Assembly (NCBI RefSeq): GCF_000498955.2
Contig: NZ_AYGX02000072.1
Location: forward strand, 1 to 38,694
Source: Lactiplantibacillus fabifermentans DSM 21115
GTDB taxonomy: Bacteria; Bacillota; Bacilli; Lactobacillales; Lactobacillaceae
Reading direction: 5' to 3'
Length of the DNA: 38,694 nt
In this document: positions 1 through 9,507 of the stretch, one piece after another
Layout: the number at the start of each line of letters is the position of its first letter
Position numbering within the stretch: position 1 is the stretch's first letter
Notes under the pieces: generated by a model
The model's input: only the letters and a program-made list of their open reading frames with translations
Database searches by the model: none
Told to the model about the DNA's origin: nothing
Made by a program: the position numbers and the translations under genes

Positions 1-51
1 GTTATGCTGAACAATTTGTCCAAAAATTCGGATTAAATTTGCAATCTACCA
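1..51 (+). repeat. Left copy of a 51-bp inverted repeat at the window edge
   Basis: Positions 1-51 are identical to the reverse complement of 38642-38692, and identity stops at position 52. In both copies a reading frame enters from outside the window and reads YAEQFVQKFGLNLQST. After the repeat this left copy runs on to a stop at 168-170, antisense to the end of the wzd-like gene. Identity probably continues beyond the window. The repeat could be the inner end of a multicopy element such as an insertion sequence, a recombination site, or an assembly break at a repeat. I do not recognise the peptide. Confidence 0.9.
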
Positions 52-82
52 TTTATCTTCTTCTTAAACAAAATTTTTCCCC

Positions 83-856
83 CTATACTCTTCGACTTAA
101 GTCTCCATTTTCGCCTTTTTCAGCGTTATACATAGAATCGTTTTCAATACGTTCAATTTGTGACTTATGATGTTGGTGATGATACTGATGATTTACTTGA
201 CCTAAAATTACCAAGTTTAAATCATCGACTAAAAAGTCGATACTTTGAACACGGCGGTCCGTAAGTGTTCTCAGGGTGGCAATCACTAATCCGATTCCCA
301 AACCAGCTATAATGCCGGCTAACAGGTTAACTAGTTTATTCGGTGAGACTGGCGATTTACCGGGAGTTGCCGGCGCAACAATTGTCACATTATTTACTTT
401 AATAATTTTTTTCACTTGTTTCTTAAAGTCTTCAGCAATCTGATTGGCAATTTCAGCACTGCGAACACTATTGGGATTAGTTACTAAGATTGAAAAAACC
501 TGCGAATTTTGCGTGCTTGATACTGAAATGGCGTTTTTCAATTGCTCCACTGAATATGTATAATCATATTTTTTCTTTAAAGCTTCACGAACCGGATTCA
601 AAATTACTTGATTGGTGATTAATTCCTTGTATGTCGTGATCATCTGAACATCCGCTTGCTGATTGGTGAATTGGGTCGCCGCACCCTCACTATGACGACT
701 TACTAGAATTTGAACGGCTGACTCATACTTCGGCGTCGTGACAAAAAATGTAAAAATTGCTGCCAGACCTAAACCCGTAACAGTGCTAATTAAAATTGAA
801 CGCCAATACTTGTCAATAAGTTTGACAATGAAATTAAAATTTACCGCTTGATCCAT
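83..856 (-). CDS. Wzz/Wzd-like polysaccharide chain-length regulator (YveK/CpsC type)
   Basis: A 257-residue protein of the polysaccharide co-polymerase family, which sets chain length and in Gram-positive bacteria activates a partner tyrosine kinase. It has an N-terminal membrane segment around residues 19-39, an extracytoplasmic domain, a proline-rich stretch (PATPGKSPVSP) before the second membrane segment near residues 175-197, and a cytoplasmic tail with a His cluster (HQYHHQHH). The ATG follows a GGAGTG site. In typical loci the next genes are the kinase (wze) and phosphatase (wzb), but here only about 31 bp separate the stop from the edge repeat, so any partner lies outside the window or is lost. 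It has its own upstream gap and candidate promoter, so it probably begins a separate operon. Confidence 0.85.
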   Translation of the reverse strand: MDQAVNFNFIVKLIDKYWRSILISTVTGLGLAAIFTFFVTTPKYESAVQILVSRHSEGAATQFTNQQADVQMITTYKELITNQVILNPVREALKKKYDYTYSVEQLKNAISVSSTQNSQVFSILVTNPNSVRSAEIANQIAEDFKKQVKKIIKVNNVTIVAPATPGKSPVSPNKLVNLLAGIIAGLGIGLVIATLRTLTDRRVQSIDFLVDDLNLVILGQVNHQYHHQHHKSQIERIENDSMYNAEKGENGDLSRRV

Positions 857-917
857 GATTCACACTCCATACTTAATCTCAAGATTATTGTTAATCGATT
901 ACTACAACATGTATCTA

Positions 918-946
918 ACTTAAACAAACTGGTCCTCCCCTGTCAA
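918..946 (-). promoter_or_regulatory. Candidate promoter of the wzd-like gene
   Basis: On the minus strand a consensus -35 TTGACA (941-946) is followed after 17 bp by TTAAGT (918-923), a weak -10. The spacing and position, about 60 nt before the ATG at 856, fit. The -10 is poor, so this is tentative. Confidence 0.35.
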
Positions 947-1344
947 ACAAGCACATAATATAGCTTTCTATAAGCATATCTATGTTTAATCGATTTCTAA
1001 ATCATCAGATTAAACTTTGTATCTACCGTTTTTTCGAATTAAAAAAACATTTTGTAATTTGTCTATAAATTGCCAATAAAACAGAAAATAGCGACTAGTT
1101 ATTGAGTTTTCCTTGGTTACAAACCACTTCACTAATTACTAAAACGTTATCTATACTTACTAAAATTGGCGCATAGATATCAAAGCATATATTGAAATAT
1201 CGCTTAAAAAATCAAAAAAACAAACGATTAATTATTTGAATCTATTAGGAGGTTGTATACTTACCGTCTTTTTAGTTAAAAAATTCATTGAAAAATTATT
1301 TTACATTGAGTAAATGATTTTTTTAGGCGAATTTAAATAAATTG

Positions 1345-1410
1345 TTAATCCTTAGGCCAATCAATCTCTAAATCACCATTTAGTCTTGCAATAGATTCAA
1401 AATTATCCAT
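1345..1410 (-). pseudogene. Possible 3' remnant of a lost gene
   Basis: A 21-codon minus-strand frame ends at a TAA at 1345-1347 and ends in NGDLEIDWPKD. The frame stays open for about 20 more codons upstream (including SVRAPNTK) until a TGA inside the preceding terminator hairpin. Its amino-acid composition looks more like a protein C-terminus than the AT-rich DNA around it. There is no ribosome site and no family match that I can name, so it may be chance. Confidence 0.25.
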
Positions 1411-1456
1411 TTTTGTGTTTGGCGCTCGTACCGATGTACTGGAAAATTGAACAAAA

Positions 1457-1502
1457 AAATCTGATGTTACTAATCAAGATTCAGATTAGCAACATCAGAT
1501 TT
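1457..1502 (-). terminator. Rho-independent terminator behind the GT-C-like gene
   Basis: Arms at 1457-1475 and 1484-1502 form a 19-bp stem with one mismatch. On the minus strand the stem is followed by a run of T. It lies 12 bp after the stop of the 563-residue membrane protein and ends the main polysaccharide operon. Confidence 0.9.
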
Positions 1503-1514
1503 AAAGAAAATAGC

Positions 1515-3206
1515 TTACCGCTTAATTTTGTTTGCAAATGTGAAATATCCCAAGCATACCCAAGCTATAATTGCGACAATTATACTAGGAATTAGTAGCG
1601 GAGATTTTTGATAACCCACAGTAATGGTGTGTTTACCGGCAGAAATTTTAGCCTGCACCGTTCCACGCCAACTTGTCTGTGGCTTAATGTAATATCCATC
1701 CACATTTAACGTAGTCCTTGTATATTTTAGCACCGGAAGATTGACAATTTTGTCAGATTTTAGATTAACATGATAACTAATCTTATTAGGCCCGATGTGC
1801 TTGATTAGATGTTTCGCGCGATTATTGATATAAGTTACATTATTGACAATATTCTGCGCGTTTCCTTGACTTACTTTCGGATAATAATCGATTTCCCCAT
1901 ACTTCACTTGATACGTGAATTGGTTGCTATAATTATGGTTAGTAATTAAGGCCTGATCAGGAATCACTTTCGTCGTCTTCGCACGTCCCAAATTAGGTAA
2001 CCGATTTCCTGCCGTATTACCAGTAATGGTATCACTAAGTGCGCCAAAATTAAAGATAATCAGTACTACAACAATTATTGACATCATAACATTAGGTTGT
2101 AATGGCATTCCATGACTGTTACTCCAGTCATAAATCAATTTTGAGAATGAAACTGCCAAAAATAAACCTGCAAAACTCAAATAACGATATGGCATTTGAA
2201 TAATTGCCAACGGCGTGCTCTGAAGTAAATGCCAAGGCACTAATGAAGTTGAAATTATTAGTAAAATCGTCCCCATTAATGCACACAACCGATAAATCGT
2301 CGGCGTTTTCTTCAACTTAAAGCTAAATACAATTACCAATAATAAAGCTAACCCAATGCCAGGTTGCATTCGATTACCGATTGAGCTTTTAATCACATCA
2401 TCAAAATTAGCGAGCATTGTAATTCCTGGGGCAGCCGTCGCAATGTTTTTACCAATAAAATCACTTACAAAAGGAATCAAGATTGGTAATACTAAAATCA
2501 AAGACATGACGCCACTTTGCAGTAACCTCAACCACTCCAACTTGACAAAATGACGTTGCCAAATCACCCGAACAATCATTATGACACCCATAATTTCAAC
2601 CGCGATAATTGCAGTTAATAAATGCGTGTATACCACTAATGCCATCCCGGCTGATAACGCAATCCAAGCTTTCGGCTGATTGCGCAAAATACCGTAAAAA
2701 CTCGCGAATACTAACGGAATAAATAAAGTTGCAATGAACTCTGCTAAGGTATATACATTCAGACCTAATAAAATTCGATATGGTAACAAACTATAGGCAT
2801 AGGCAAATAGAACACTCTGCCAAGGATTATTGACTACCCGCATCATGCACCAATAGTCAATTAAAAAACCAATAAAGATAAACATACCAATCCAAATATA
2901 GAATGCTGTTATTGGTGCAAATATAAAACGTAACCCAGCCCAAATATACAACATAGGTGTTGGATAAAATAGCCAGGATGCCACGCCAGTCCCCTGAAAA
3001 GTATGTGTTGCAATCGCAGTATACCATTCACCAGCTTGTAAATTGCGAAAAATTTCTTCCACACGTGATGCATGGAATGTCCAGTCGCTCACAATGATCA
3101 TTTGATGCGCTTTTAACAACGGCAAAATCATTAATGCAGTTGTTATAAAAAATAACATAATTAATCCAAGGTTTCTCACCCACGGATTTGTAAACCTTTT
3201 TTCCAA
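1515..3206 (-). CDS. Large polytopic membrane protein, GT-C / YfhO-like
   Basis: A 563-residue protein with about a dozen membrane segments, an extracytoplasmic loop after the first segment carrying SDWTFHASR (around residues 40-48), and a soluble C-terminal domain before a last membrane helix. This is the plan of GT-C glycosyltransferases and YfhO-like proteins, which move sugars from a polyprenyl-phosphate donor to an acceptor outside the membrane. The start is TTG with an AGGGG site rather far upstream, and no ATG fits better. It follows rmlD across a terminator hairpin, so its expression may depend on readthrough. A likely sugar donor for it would be the product of a GtrB-type enzyme such as the broken gene at 6756-7719. 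The specific substrate is unknown. Confidence 0.7.
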   Translation of the reverse strand: MEKRFTNPWVRNLGLIMLFFITTALMILPLLKAHQMIIVSDWTFHASRVEEIFRNLQAGEWYTAIATHTFQGTGVASWLFYPTPMLYIWAGLRFIFAPITAFYIWIGMFIFIGFLIDYWCMMRVVNNPWQSVLFAYAYSLLPYRILLGLNVYTLAEFIATLFIPLVFASFYGILRNQPKAWIALSAGMALVVYTHLLTAIIAVEIMGVIMIVRVIWQRHFVKLEWLRLLQSGVMSLILVLPILIPFVSDFIGKNIATAAPGITMLANFDDVIKSSIGNRMQPGIGLALLLVIVFSFKLKKTPTIYRLCALMGTILLIISTSLVPWHLLQSTPLAIIQMPYRYLSFAGLFLAVSFSKLIYDWSNSHGMPLQPNVMMSIIVVVLIIFNFGALSDTITGNTAGNRLPNLGRAKTTKVIPDQALITNHNYSNQFTYQVKYGEIDYYPKVSQGNAQNIVNNVTYINNRAKHLIKHIGPNKISYHVNLKSDKIVNLPVLKYTRTTLNVDGYYIKPQTSWRGTVQAKISAGKHTITVGYQKSPLLIPSIIVAIIAWVCLGYFTFANKIKR

Positions 3207-3274
3207 AATTAAATCACTTTCCCCTAAAGTTTATTAAACATACTTCCTACCCCTACATAAATTTCCAAAAATAA

Positions 3275-3303
3275 TGCTGATAATCAAATTGCGATTATCA
3301 GCA
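3275..3303 (-). terminator. Terminator-like hairpin behind rmlD
   Basis: Perfect 11-bp arms (3275-3285 and 3293-3303) with a 7-nt loop. On the minus strand they are followed by TTATTTTT. It lies between rmlD and the 563-residue membrane protein, so it would reduce or end transcription of the main operon. Confidence 0.8.
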
Positions 3304-3328
3304 GACGAATCATTAAGTTAGATTTTCT

Positions 3329-4174
3329 CTACTTAACTAGGCTTGCTAAAAATGCTTGTAAAGCTTCTTTCCAAGTTGGAATTTCAAACCCGGTACTCTT
3401 TGCCTTACTCAAGTCCATTACAGAATGACGTGGCCGGTACGCTTTTTGTGGAAATTGTTCAGACGTTACTGGTTGAACATCAACATCCGTGTCCTTTAAA
3501 ATTTCTTTAGCAAATTCATACCAGTTACAACTATCATCATTACTCAATTGATAAGTGCCAAATGGTGCCGCCACTTGTAATAAATGAATCATAAATTCAG
3601 CTAATGTCCGCGTCCAAGTTGGCCGGCCAGTTTGGTCGTTGACAACGGTTAACTTATCATGCGTCTTAGCTAAGTTTTGCATAGTGAAAACAAAGTTATG
3701 TCCAAATTCACCGAAGACCCAACTCGTCCGGACGATATAGTAGTCGGCACCGCTATGACGAACGGCTTCTTCACCGGCCCATTTAGCCCGACCATATTCG
3801 TTCTTAGGATTGGCAGGATCGTCTTCCAAGTACATCCCTTCATTAGTACCATCAAAGACATAATCCGTTGAGATATAAATCAATTTAACTTTGGCATCAG
3901 CTGCTGCATCGGCCAAAATCTTAGTTCCATCAACGTTAACATGCCAGTTGAGTTCCTTACCTTCATCCTCAGCCTTATCAACGGCGGTATAAGCAGCCGC
4001 ATCTAAGATAACTTCTGGTTTTAATTCAGCAATTTTAGCAGCAACGGCGGTTTTATCCGTAATATCCAGATCTTTTTCCGTTAATGCATCAAAACTCCAA
4101 TCTAGTTCCTTCAAATACCGTTGTAGTTCTTGTCCTAATTGACCACTGGCCCCAACAATCATTGCTTTTGACAT
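3329..4174 (-). CDS. rmlD: dTDP-4-dehydrorhamnose reductase
   Basis: A 281-residue short-chain dehydrogenase that performs the last step to dTDP-L-rhamnose, reducing dTDP-4-keto-L-rhamnose with NAD(P)H. Visible features are the N-terminal nucleotide-binding glycine motif GASGQLGQEL, the STDYVFDG segment with the family's Asp and Tyr, and the catalytic YGRAKWAGE (YxxxK). The length is normal. The ATG follows a strong AGGAGG site. It is the last rml gene, 63 bp after rmlB, and a terminator-like hairpin lies in that gap. Confidence 0.95.
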   Translation of the reverse strand: MSKAMIVGASGQLGQELQRYLKELDWSFDALTEKDLDITDKTAVAAKIAELKPEVILDAAAYTAVDKAEDEGKELNWHVNVDGTKILADAAADAKVKLIYISTDYVFDGTNEGMYLEDDPANPKNEYGRAKWAGEEAVRHSGADYYIVRTSWVFGEFGHNFVFTMQNLAKTHDKLTVVNDQTGRPTWTRTLAEFMIHLLQVAAPFGTYQLSNDDSCNWYEFAKEILKDTDVDVQPVTSEQFPQKAYRPRHSVMDLSKAKSTGFEIPTWKEALQAFLASLVK

Positions 4175-4191
4175 TTAATTTTCCTCCTGAA

Positions 4192-4237
4192 AAAACAAGC
4201 GAACTGTCATTGACACTTCGCCTGCTTTTGACTTGTT

Positions 4238-4239
<2 letters not shown>
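4192..4239 (-). terminator. Intra-operon hairpin (attenuator-like) between rmlB and rmlD
   Basis: A near-perfect palindrome at 4199-4221 (gcgaa and tgtca arms, one mismatched pair) is nested in outer arms 4192-4199 and 4232-4239. On the minus strand it is followed directly by TTGTTTTTT and then by the rmlD ribosome site. It has the form of an intrinsic terminator, yet lies between two genes of one pathway. Confidence 0.65.
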
Positions 4240-5284
<1,045 letters not shown>

Positions 5285-5292
5285 TTAAGTTG

Positions 5293-6720
5293 TTAACCCT
5301 TTCGCCGTTGGTTAAGGATCAACGGGATATGTTTCAAAATTGATGGCTGTAAAATCAACATACAACCACCATAAATTAATAAACCTTCAATAATTTGTAA
5401 ACTTAAACTAACGACCGTAATTTTCATCGAAATATTCAACATATAAACCACGATAAACATCAAAATACCAGAGAACAAATATTTCCAACAGTTGATAAAC
5501 AATTTATCCATCCGTAATTGATGCCGAACCACGATCAACTGATAAATAGTAACCGTCAATTCTGATGCCACAGTCGCCCACATGGACCCTTGAACACCCC
5601 AAAAAATAATTAATGGAATGTTCAAAACCACATTGACAATCGCCCCGACCGTTACTGAATACGTATAAACTTTCGTTTGTTTTGTCGGCAATAAGTATTG
5701 TTGTCCAATGACGTTACTTAATCCAATTAAGATAATAACTGGTGATTCAATCATCAGCAACGTATTAACCGACGTGAAGTGCCGCCCAAAGAACCAAGGA
5801 GCCAATGCAGTCGCTAACCCGGCAATTCCAAACGCCATCGGTACCGCGATCGCCAAAACAAAATCAAATGAATTATACGTATACTCACGTACTTTCTTGA
5901 AGTCACGCTTGGCATACAGATTAGCAATTCGCGGCAACATGACTGTTCCAGTGGCAGTAACAATGGCTAACACTAACTTAATCAGCTTGTCCGAGTAATC
6001 AAAGAACCCGGATGCCGTCACTGAATCCAGTTTCCATAACATTGTTTTGTTTAAGGCCAAATAAATTTGAATCGCAATTTGAGGAATAAACAAACTAAAT
6101 GATGGAATCAAATGGTGTAGCGGACGTAGCCTTTTAAAAGTCGGTTTCAAGACGGAATGCCGTAAATATGGCCATAACGTCATATTACCAAACAACTGTG
6201 ACAAGGAAATAATTAAAATATACGTACCAATATCATGCGAAGTCTTAACAAGCGTAAAAATCGCAATCAACGAGGCTAGTTTGACTAACACATTTCGTGT
6301 CACTGTCTTACGAAAATCTTCCAAGGCCATAAAATACCATGAAATATCAAACGCACCAGCAATAATTAGAAAAGACTGATAAAAGAAGTAAATCCGAAAT
6401 TGCTTTTGATACCATAAATACAACAAGAACAACGCATAAGCGAAGAAAATAGTAATAATTTGCAGGAATTCAATTTCCCAAAAAACTTTCGAACGCTTTA
6501 CTTTGTCCTCACGAATGAAGGCAATTTCACGATTACCATAAATCGTAATTCCAACCGTACCTAACAACAAAAAATACGTAATAATCGAATTGGTCGTTGC
6601 ATTTACACCAACACCATAAGGCCCTAAGACCCGCGATATATAAGGGACGGTTAATAACGGCGTTAATAAGATTAACACGTTATAACTCATATTATACATG
6701 TAATTTCGAATAAGTTTCAT
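5293..6720 (-). CDS. wzx: Wzx-type polysaccharide flippase
   Basis: A 475-residue protein of the MOP/PST exporter superfamily with about 12-14 membrane helices. It begins with the family's typical N-terminus, a first helix leading to TVPYISRVLGPYGVG. Such proteins move undecaprenyl-diphosphate-linked repeat units to the outer face of the membrane. The ATG follows GGGAGAGTCTGA. It sits between the broken GtrB-like gene and rmlB. With the Wzy-like gene at 14696 and the Wzz-like genes it makes this a Wzx/Wzy-dependent locus. Confidence 0.92.
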   Translation of the reverse strand: MKLIRNYMYNMSYNVLILLTPLLTVPYISRVLGPYGVGVNATTNSIITYFLLLGTVGITIYGNREIAFIREDKVKRSKVFWEIEFLQIITIFFAYALFLLYLWYQKQFRIYFFYQSFLIIAGAFDISWYFMALEDFRKTVTRNVLVKLASLIAIFTLVKTSHDIGTYILIISLSQLFGNMTLWPYLRHSVLKPTFKRLRPLHHLIPSFSLFIPQIAIQIYLALNKTMLWKLDSVTASGFFDYSDKLIKLVLAIVTATGTVMLPRIANLYAKRDFKKVREYTYNSFDFVLAIAVPMAFGIAGLATALAPWFFGRHFTSVNTLLMIESPVIILIGLSNVIGQQYLLPTKQTKVYTYSVTVGAIVNVVLNIPLIIFWGVQGSMWATVASELTVTIYQLIVVRHQLRMDKLFINCWKYLFSGILMFIVVYMLNISMKITVVSLSLQIIEGLLIYGGCMLILQPSILKHIPLILNQRRKG

Positions 6721-6755
6721 TCAGACTCTCCCTTATACTGGTGCTTTAAAGCAAA

Positions 6756-7719
6756 CTATTTTTGTAGATGTTCATGTTCAAATTGAACTTCTTGTAAGTG
6801 AAACTCAAAGTCCCGTTTTTCTTGTTTAACTAACGAATGCAAGATAAATCCACTATAAAGTGAGATAATCGCTGCCATTACCAAGAATCCACAGACAATC
6901 AGAGTTGGAAAATTATTCACATCGCCGGTTTCCAAATAAGGCACCCAAACTACCGGAAAGAAGAATGCCGCGGCAACGATTAAGAAGATCAACGAAATTA
7001 AGGAATAGAAAAGTTGTGGATGGTAATTTCTAAACATCGAAGCAATCGTTTTTAATACTTTCATCCCGTCACTGAATGTGTTCAATTTAGAACTACTTCC
7101 CTCGGGCCGATCGCGATACGTAATTAAATAATTTTTCACGTGCATGTGATTAATTGCTGCGGTAATACTCATTTCCGTTTCAATTTCAAAGCCCGTTGAC
7201 AACACCGGGAAAGTCTTCACAAAATTAAAACTGAAGGCTCGATAACCGGTCATGATGTCACGAATCTCATTGTTGAAGAAATGATTGATACTCCAGCGCA
7301 CAATTCGATTTCCAAAATTATGAAACGGCCGCTTATTTTCTTCAAAATATGTTGACGATAAACGATCACCCACAACCATATCAACTTTTTGATTGATAAT
7401 CAGATCAACCATCCCTGGAATATCCTCAGCAGGGTACGTATCATCGCCATCCAGCATGATATAGCTTTCCGCATTAACTTCACGAAACATTCGGCGAATG
7501 ACGTTCCCCTTACCTTGTTGAATTTCAGAGCGCACCACGGCGCCCTTTTCTAATGCAATAGCTTTAGTATCATCAGTGGAATTATTGTCATAAACATAAA
7601 TGACTGTCTTTCCAGGAACGTCTTTGACCGCTGCCTGGCAGTCCGTCCGTGATTACCTTGCCAATGGTTTGAGCCTCATTGTAGCAAGGAATCAGTATTG
7701 CTAAAGTATCCATACTCAA
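6756..7719 (-). pseudogene. Frameshifted polyprenyl-phosphate glycosyltransferase (DPM1/GtrB-like GT2)
   Basis: The likely start is the TTG at 7717-7719 (ATG two codons later), behind AAAGGGG. It encodes AILIPCYNEAQTIGKVITD, a typical GT2 N-terminus. The frame then breaks at a tandem gtccgtcc (7641-7648). Deleting one 4-bp unit restores CQAAVKDVPGKT and joins the rest, which carries DNNSTDDT, the DGDDTYP metal-binding motif and two C-terminal membrane helices. The repaired protein would have about 319 residues from the TTG. As written, only a 41-43-residue stub plus an uncoupled 260-residue body (GTG at 7538, lacking the first strand) can be made. The family transfers a sugar from a nucleotide to polyprenyl phosphate, supplying GT-C enzymes. 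A sequencing error is possible. Confidence 0.85.
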
Positions 7720-7790
7720 AAACTTTTCCCCTTTATCTCCAGAAAGCCCCCACCAGCCTTCTGAATATCCTTAAATTATTTTAATCATAT

Positions 7791-8348
7791 CTAGTCAAAA
7801 TTAATTTCTGCATCTTTGAACAATGGATGATGTTGATCTTTTTCGGATAAAATCATGTGTTCAACTGGCATTGGCCACTTAACAGCTAAATCAGGGTCAT
7901 CAAAGGCAATCCCACGATCTGCCTGTGGTGCATAGTAACCATCTACTTTATAAGCAACGTTAACATTAGGCGTCAAAGTAACAAAGCCATGGGCAAAACC
8001 TTTTGGTACCAATAGTTGGCGATGGTTATATTCGCTCAAGATAAAGCCTTCCCACTTGCCATAAGTGGATGACGATTTACGAATATCCACAATGACGTCA
8101 TAAATAACCCCAGTAACTGCACGAAGTAGCTTAGTTTGTGCATATGGTGCTAATTGGTAATGTAACCCCCGTAAAACACCGGGTTCAACAGATAATGATT
8201 GATTATCTTGCGTAAATTCAACGTTTAAGCCTGCTTCTTCAAATTTGTTTTTCGTATATGTTTCCGTAAAGAAACCGCGATGGTCACCAAACACGTCAGT
8301 TTCGATAATCTTTGCATCGTTTAAAGTTGTATCAATAATTTTTACCAT
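7791..8348 (-). CDS. rmlC: dTDP-4-dehydrorhamnose 3,5-epimerase
   Basis: A 185-residue cupin epimerase that converts dTDP-4-keto-6-deoxyglucose to the L-rhamno form, the third step of the pathway. Family motifs include FFTETYTKNKFEEAG, the GLHYQ segment with the catalytic His, and PKGFAHGF. The length is normal. The ATG follows AGGAGTGAATTAAATT. It is separated from rmlA by a GT2 and a GH43-like gene, so the rml genes are not contiguous, but all lie on one strand with short gaps. Confidence 0.95.
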   Translation of the reverse strand: MVKIIDTTLNDAKIIETDVFGDHRGFFTETYTKNKFEEAGLNVEFTQDNQSLSVEPGVLRGLHYQLAPYAQTKLLRAVTGVIYDVIVDIRKSSSTYGKWEGFILSEYNHRQLLVPKGFAHGFVTLTPNVNVAYKVDGYYAPQADRGIAFDDPDLAVKWPMPVEHMILSEKDQHHPLFKDAEINFD

Positions 8349-8362
8349 AATTTAATTCACTC

Positions 8363-9487
8363 CTATTTTTTTGTTACATTATTCCAAATTCCAAAATGAC
8401 GGACAATAAAATCCGCTTTGATGGCTTTCGCTTGCGACCATTTACTTAAGGAAGCATCTGAATCGGTATAGTGAATGCCATAATAATTGCCTTGCATATC
8501 GTAAACATCGAAATAAACACGCAGCCCCTCATTGGTTGTATCCGTATCATTCAATGGCTCAGCTTCCGGTGCTTCCGGTTTCAAATCACCTAAGTCCGGA
8601 ATGTCAACTAAGCTATTAATGAAATTTGAATCATACGTATCCGAATCGGCGATATTTAATTGCTTGGCATTTTCATCTTTCGTCAATAACTTGTATTGAT
8701 TGTTCCAAACAAACAAATGTGGATCGATAGCATTCGGTGAGACTTTCGAATTAGAAATTTGTCCCCATTGCGTGCCCGCTTGACCGGTCGCTGGGTTGAA
8801 ATCAGTTTCATAAATACCAAAGTTAGTCCCATCTTGAGTTGCTGAAACAACAATATGATATTGACCAGCTTTATCAACAAAAAATTCAGGCGCCCAAAAC
8901 CATTTAAATTGTTGTGCTGAATTGTAATTCCAACTAATTTGTTGCCAATGGCGAAAATCTGTTGTTTTCATCAAGCCAGCTGTGTAAACGACATACCATA
9001 CTTTTTTATAATGAATAATATCTGGATCACGAATACCCCAATTTGGATAATTAGTATGCACTGTTTGCCACTTAATACCATCATCCGAGTATAAGATTCG
9101 TAATCGATCAATTTCGTGCTGATTTTTTGGAATAGTTTGCTTTTTGCCGTTAGTCGTTGCATTAACAACTTGAAAAGCCGATGCAACATAATGACTCTTC
9201 TGTAATAATTTAAGCTGTTGCGCACTACTTTGTACCGGTTCGTACATAATCGTGATGCGATGTTTACCTAAGGTCAAATGTGGTGCATGCGTGACTCGAT
9301 ACCCACTCAACGGGTATTCATTACCTAAATTAAACGCTAATAACGGCACCCGTATTTGTCGTGATTTTTTAATCAACGTCTGATTCTCATCGACCTGTTT
9401 AACTGTCACTGTTTGTTCCTTGTTTGTTAAATACAGCACCCCAAAAATAAACAAAACAGCGATTGTCCCCAAGATTGACAGCACCAC
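8363..9487 (-). CDS. Membrane-anchored GH43-like five-bladed beta-propeller protein (copy 1)
   Basis: A 374-residue protein with one N-terminal hydrophobic anchor (about residues 3-20) and an extracytoplasmic region that reads like a GH43/GH32-type propeller. Positions fitting the three catalytic acids are D154 in RDPDI, D255 in IDPHLF, and a Glu in KPEAPEAEPL (around E305). WAPEFF near 198-203 is a blade motif seen in the fold. It shares its whole plan, including the QVDEN motif after the anchor, with the protein at 16698-17837. The start is uncertain: GTG at 9487 has no good ribosome site, and the frame is open back to the preceding gene. The role could be trimming or binding of the polymer, but the substrate is unknown. 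Confidence 0.6.
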   Translation of the reverse strand: MVLSILGTIAVLFIFGVLYLTNKEQTVTVKQVDENQTLIKKSRQIRVPLLAFNLGNEYPLSGYRVTHAPHLTLGKHRITIMYEPVQSSAQQLKLLQKSHYVASAFQVVNATTNGKKQTIPKNQHEIDRLRILYSDDGIKWQTVHTNYPNWGIRDPDIIHYKKVWYVVYTAGLMKTTDFRHWQQISWNYNSAQQFKWFWAPEFFVDKAGQYHIVVSATQDGTNFGIYETDFNPATGQAGTQWGQISNSKVSPNAIDPHLFVWNNQYKLLTKDENAKQLNIADSDTYDSNFINSLVDIPDLGDLKPEAPEAEPLNDTDTTNEGLRVYFDVYDMQGNYYGIHYTDSDASLSKWSQAKAIKADFIVRHFGIWNNVTKK

Positions 9488-9507
9488 TAATTTAACTTTA
9501 GTGATGA

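Larger units (their letters stand above)
857..1456. other. AT-rich 600-bp intergenic gap
   Basis: No intact gene is visible between the wzd-like gene and the terminator behind the GT-C-like gene. The stretch is very AT-rich. It contains the candidate wzd promoter near its left end and a short coding-like remnant at 1345-1410. Nothing else was recognised. Confidence 0.6.

Noticed and set aside
7538-7540. GTG at 7538 as true start of a 260-residue glycosyltransferase
   Set aside because: It lacks the first strand and nucleotide-binding motif, which are present just upstream in another frame and joined by removal of a 4-bp duplicate.
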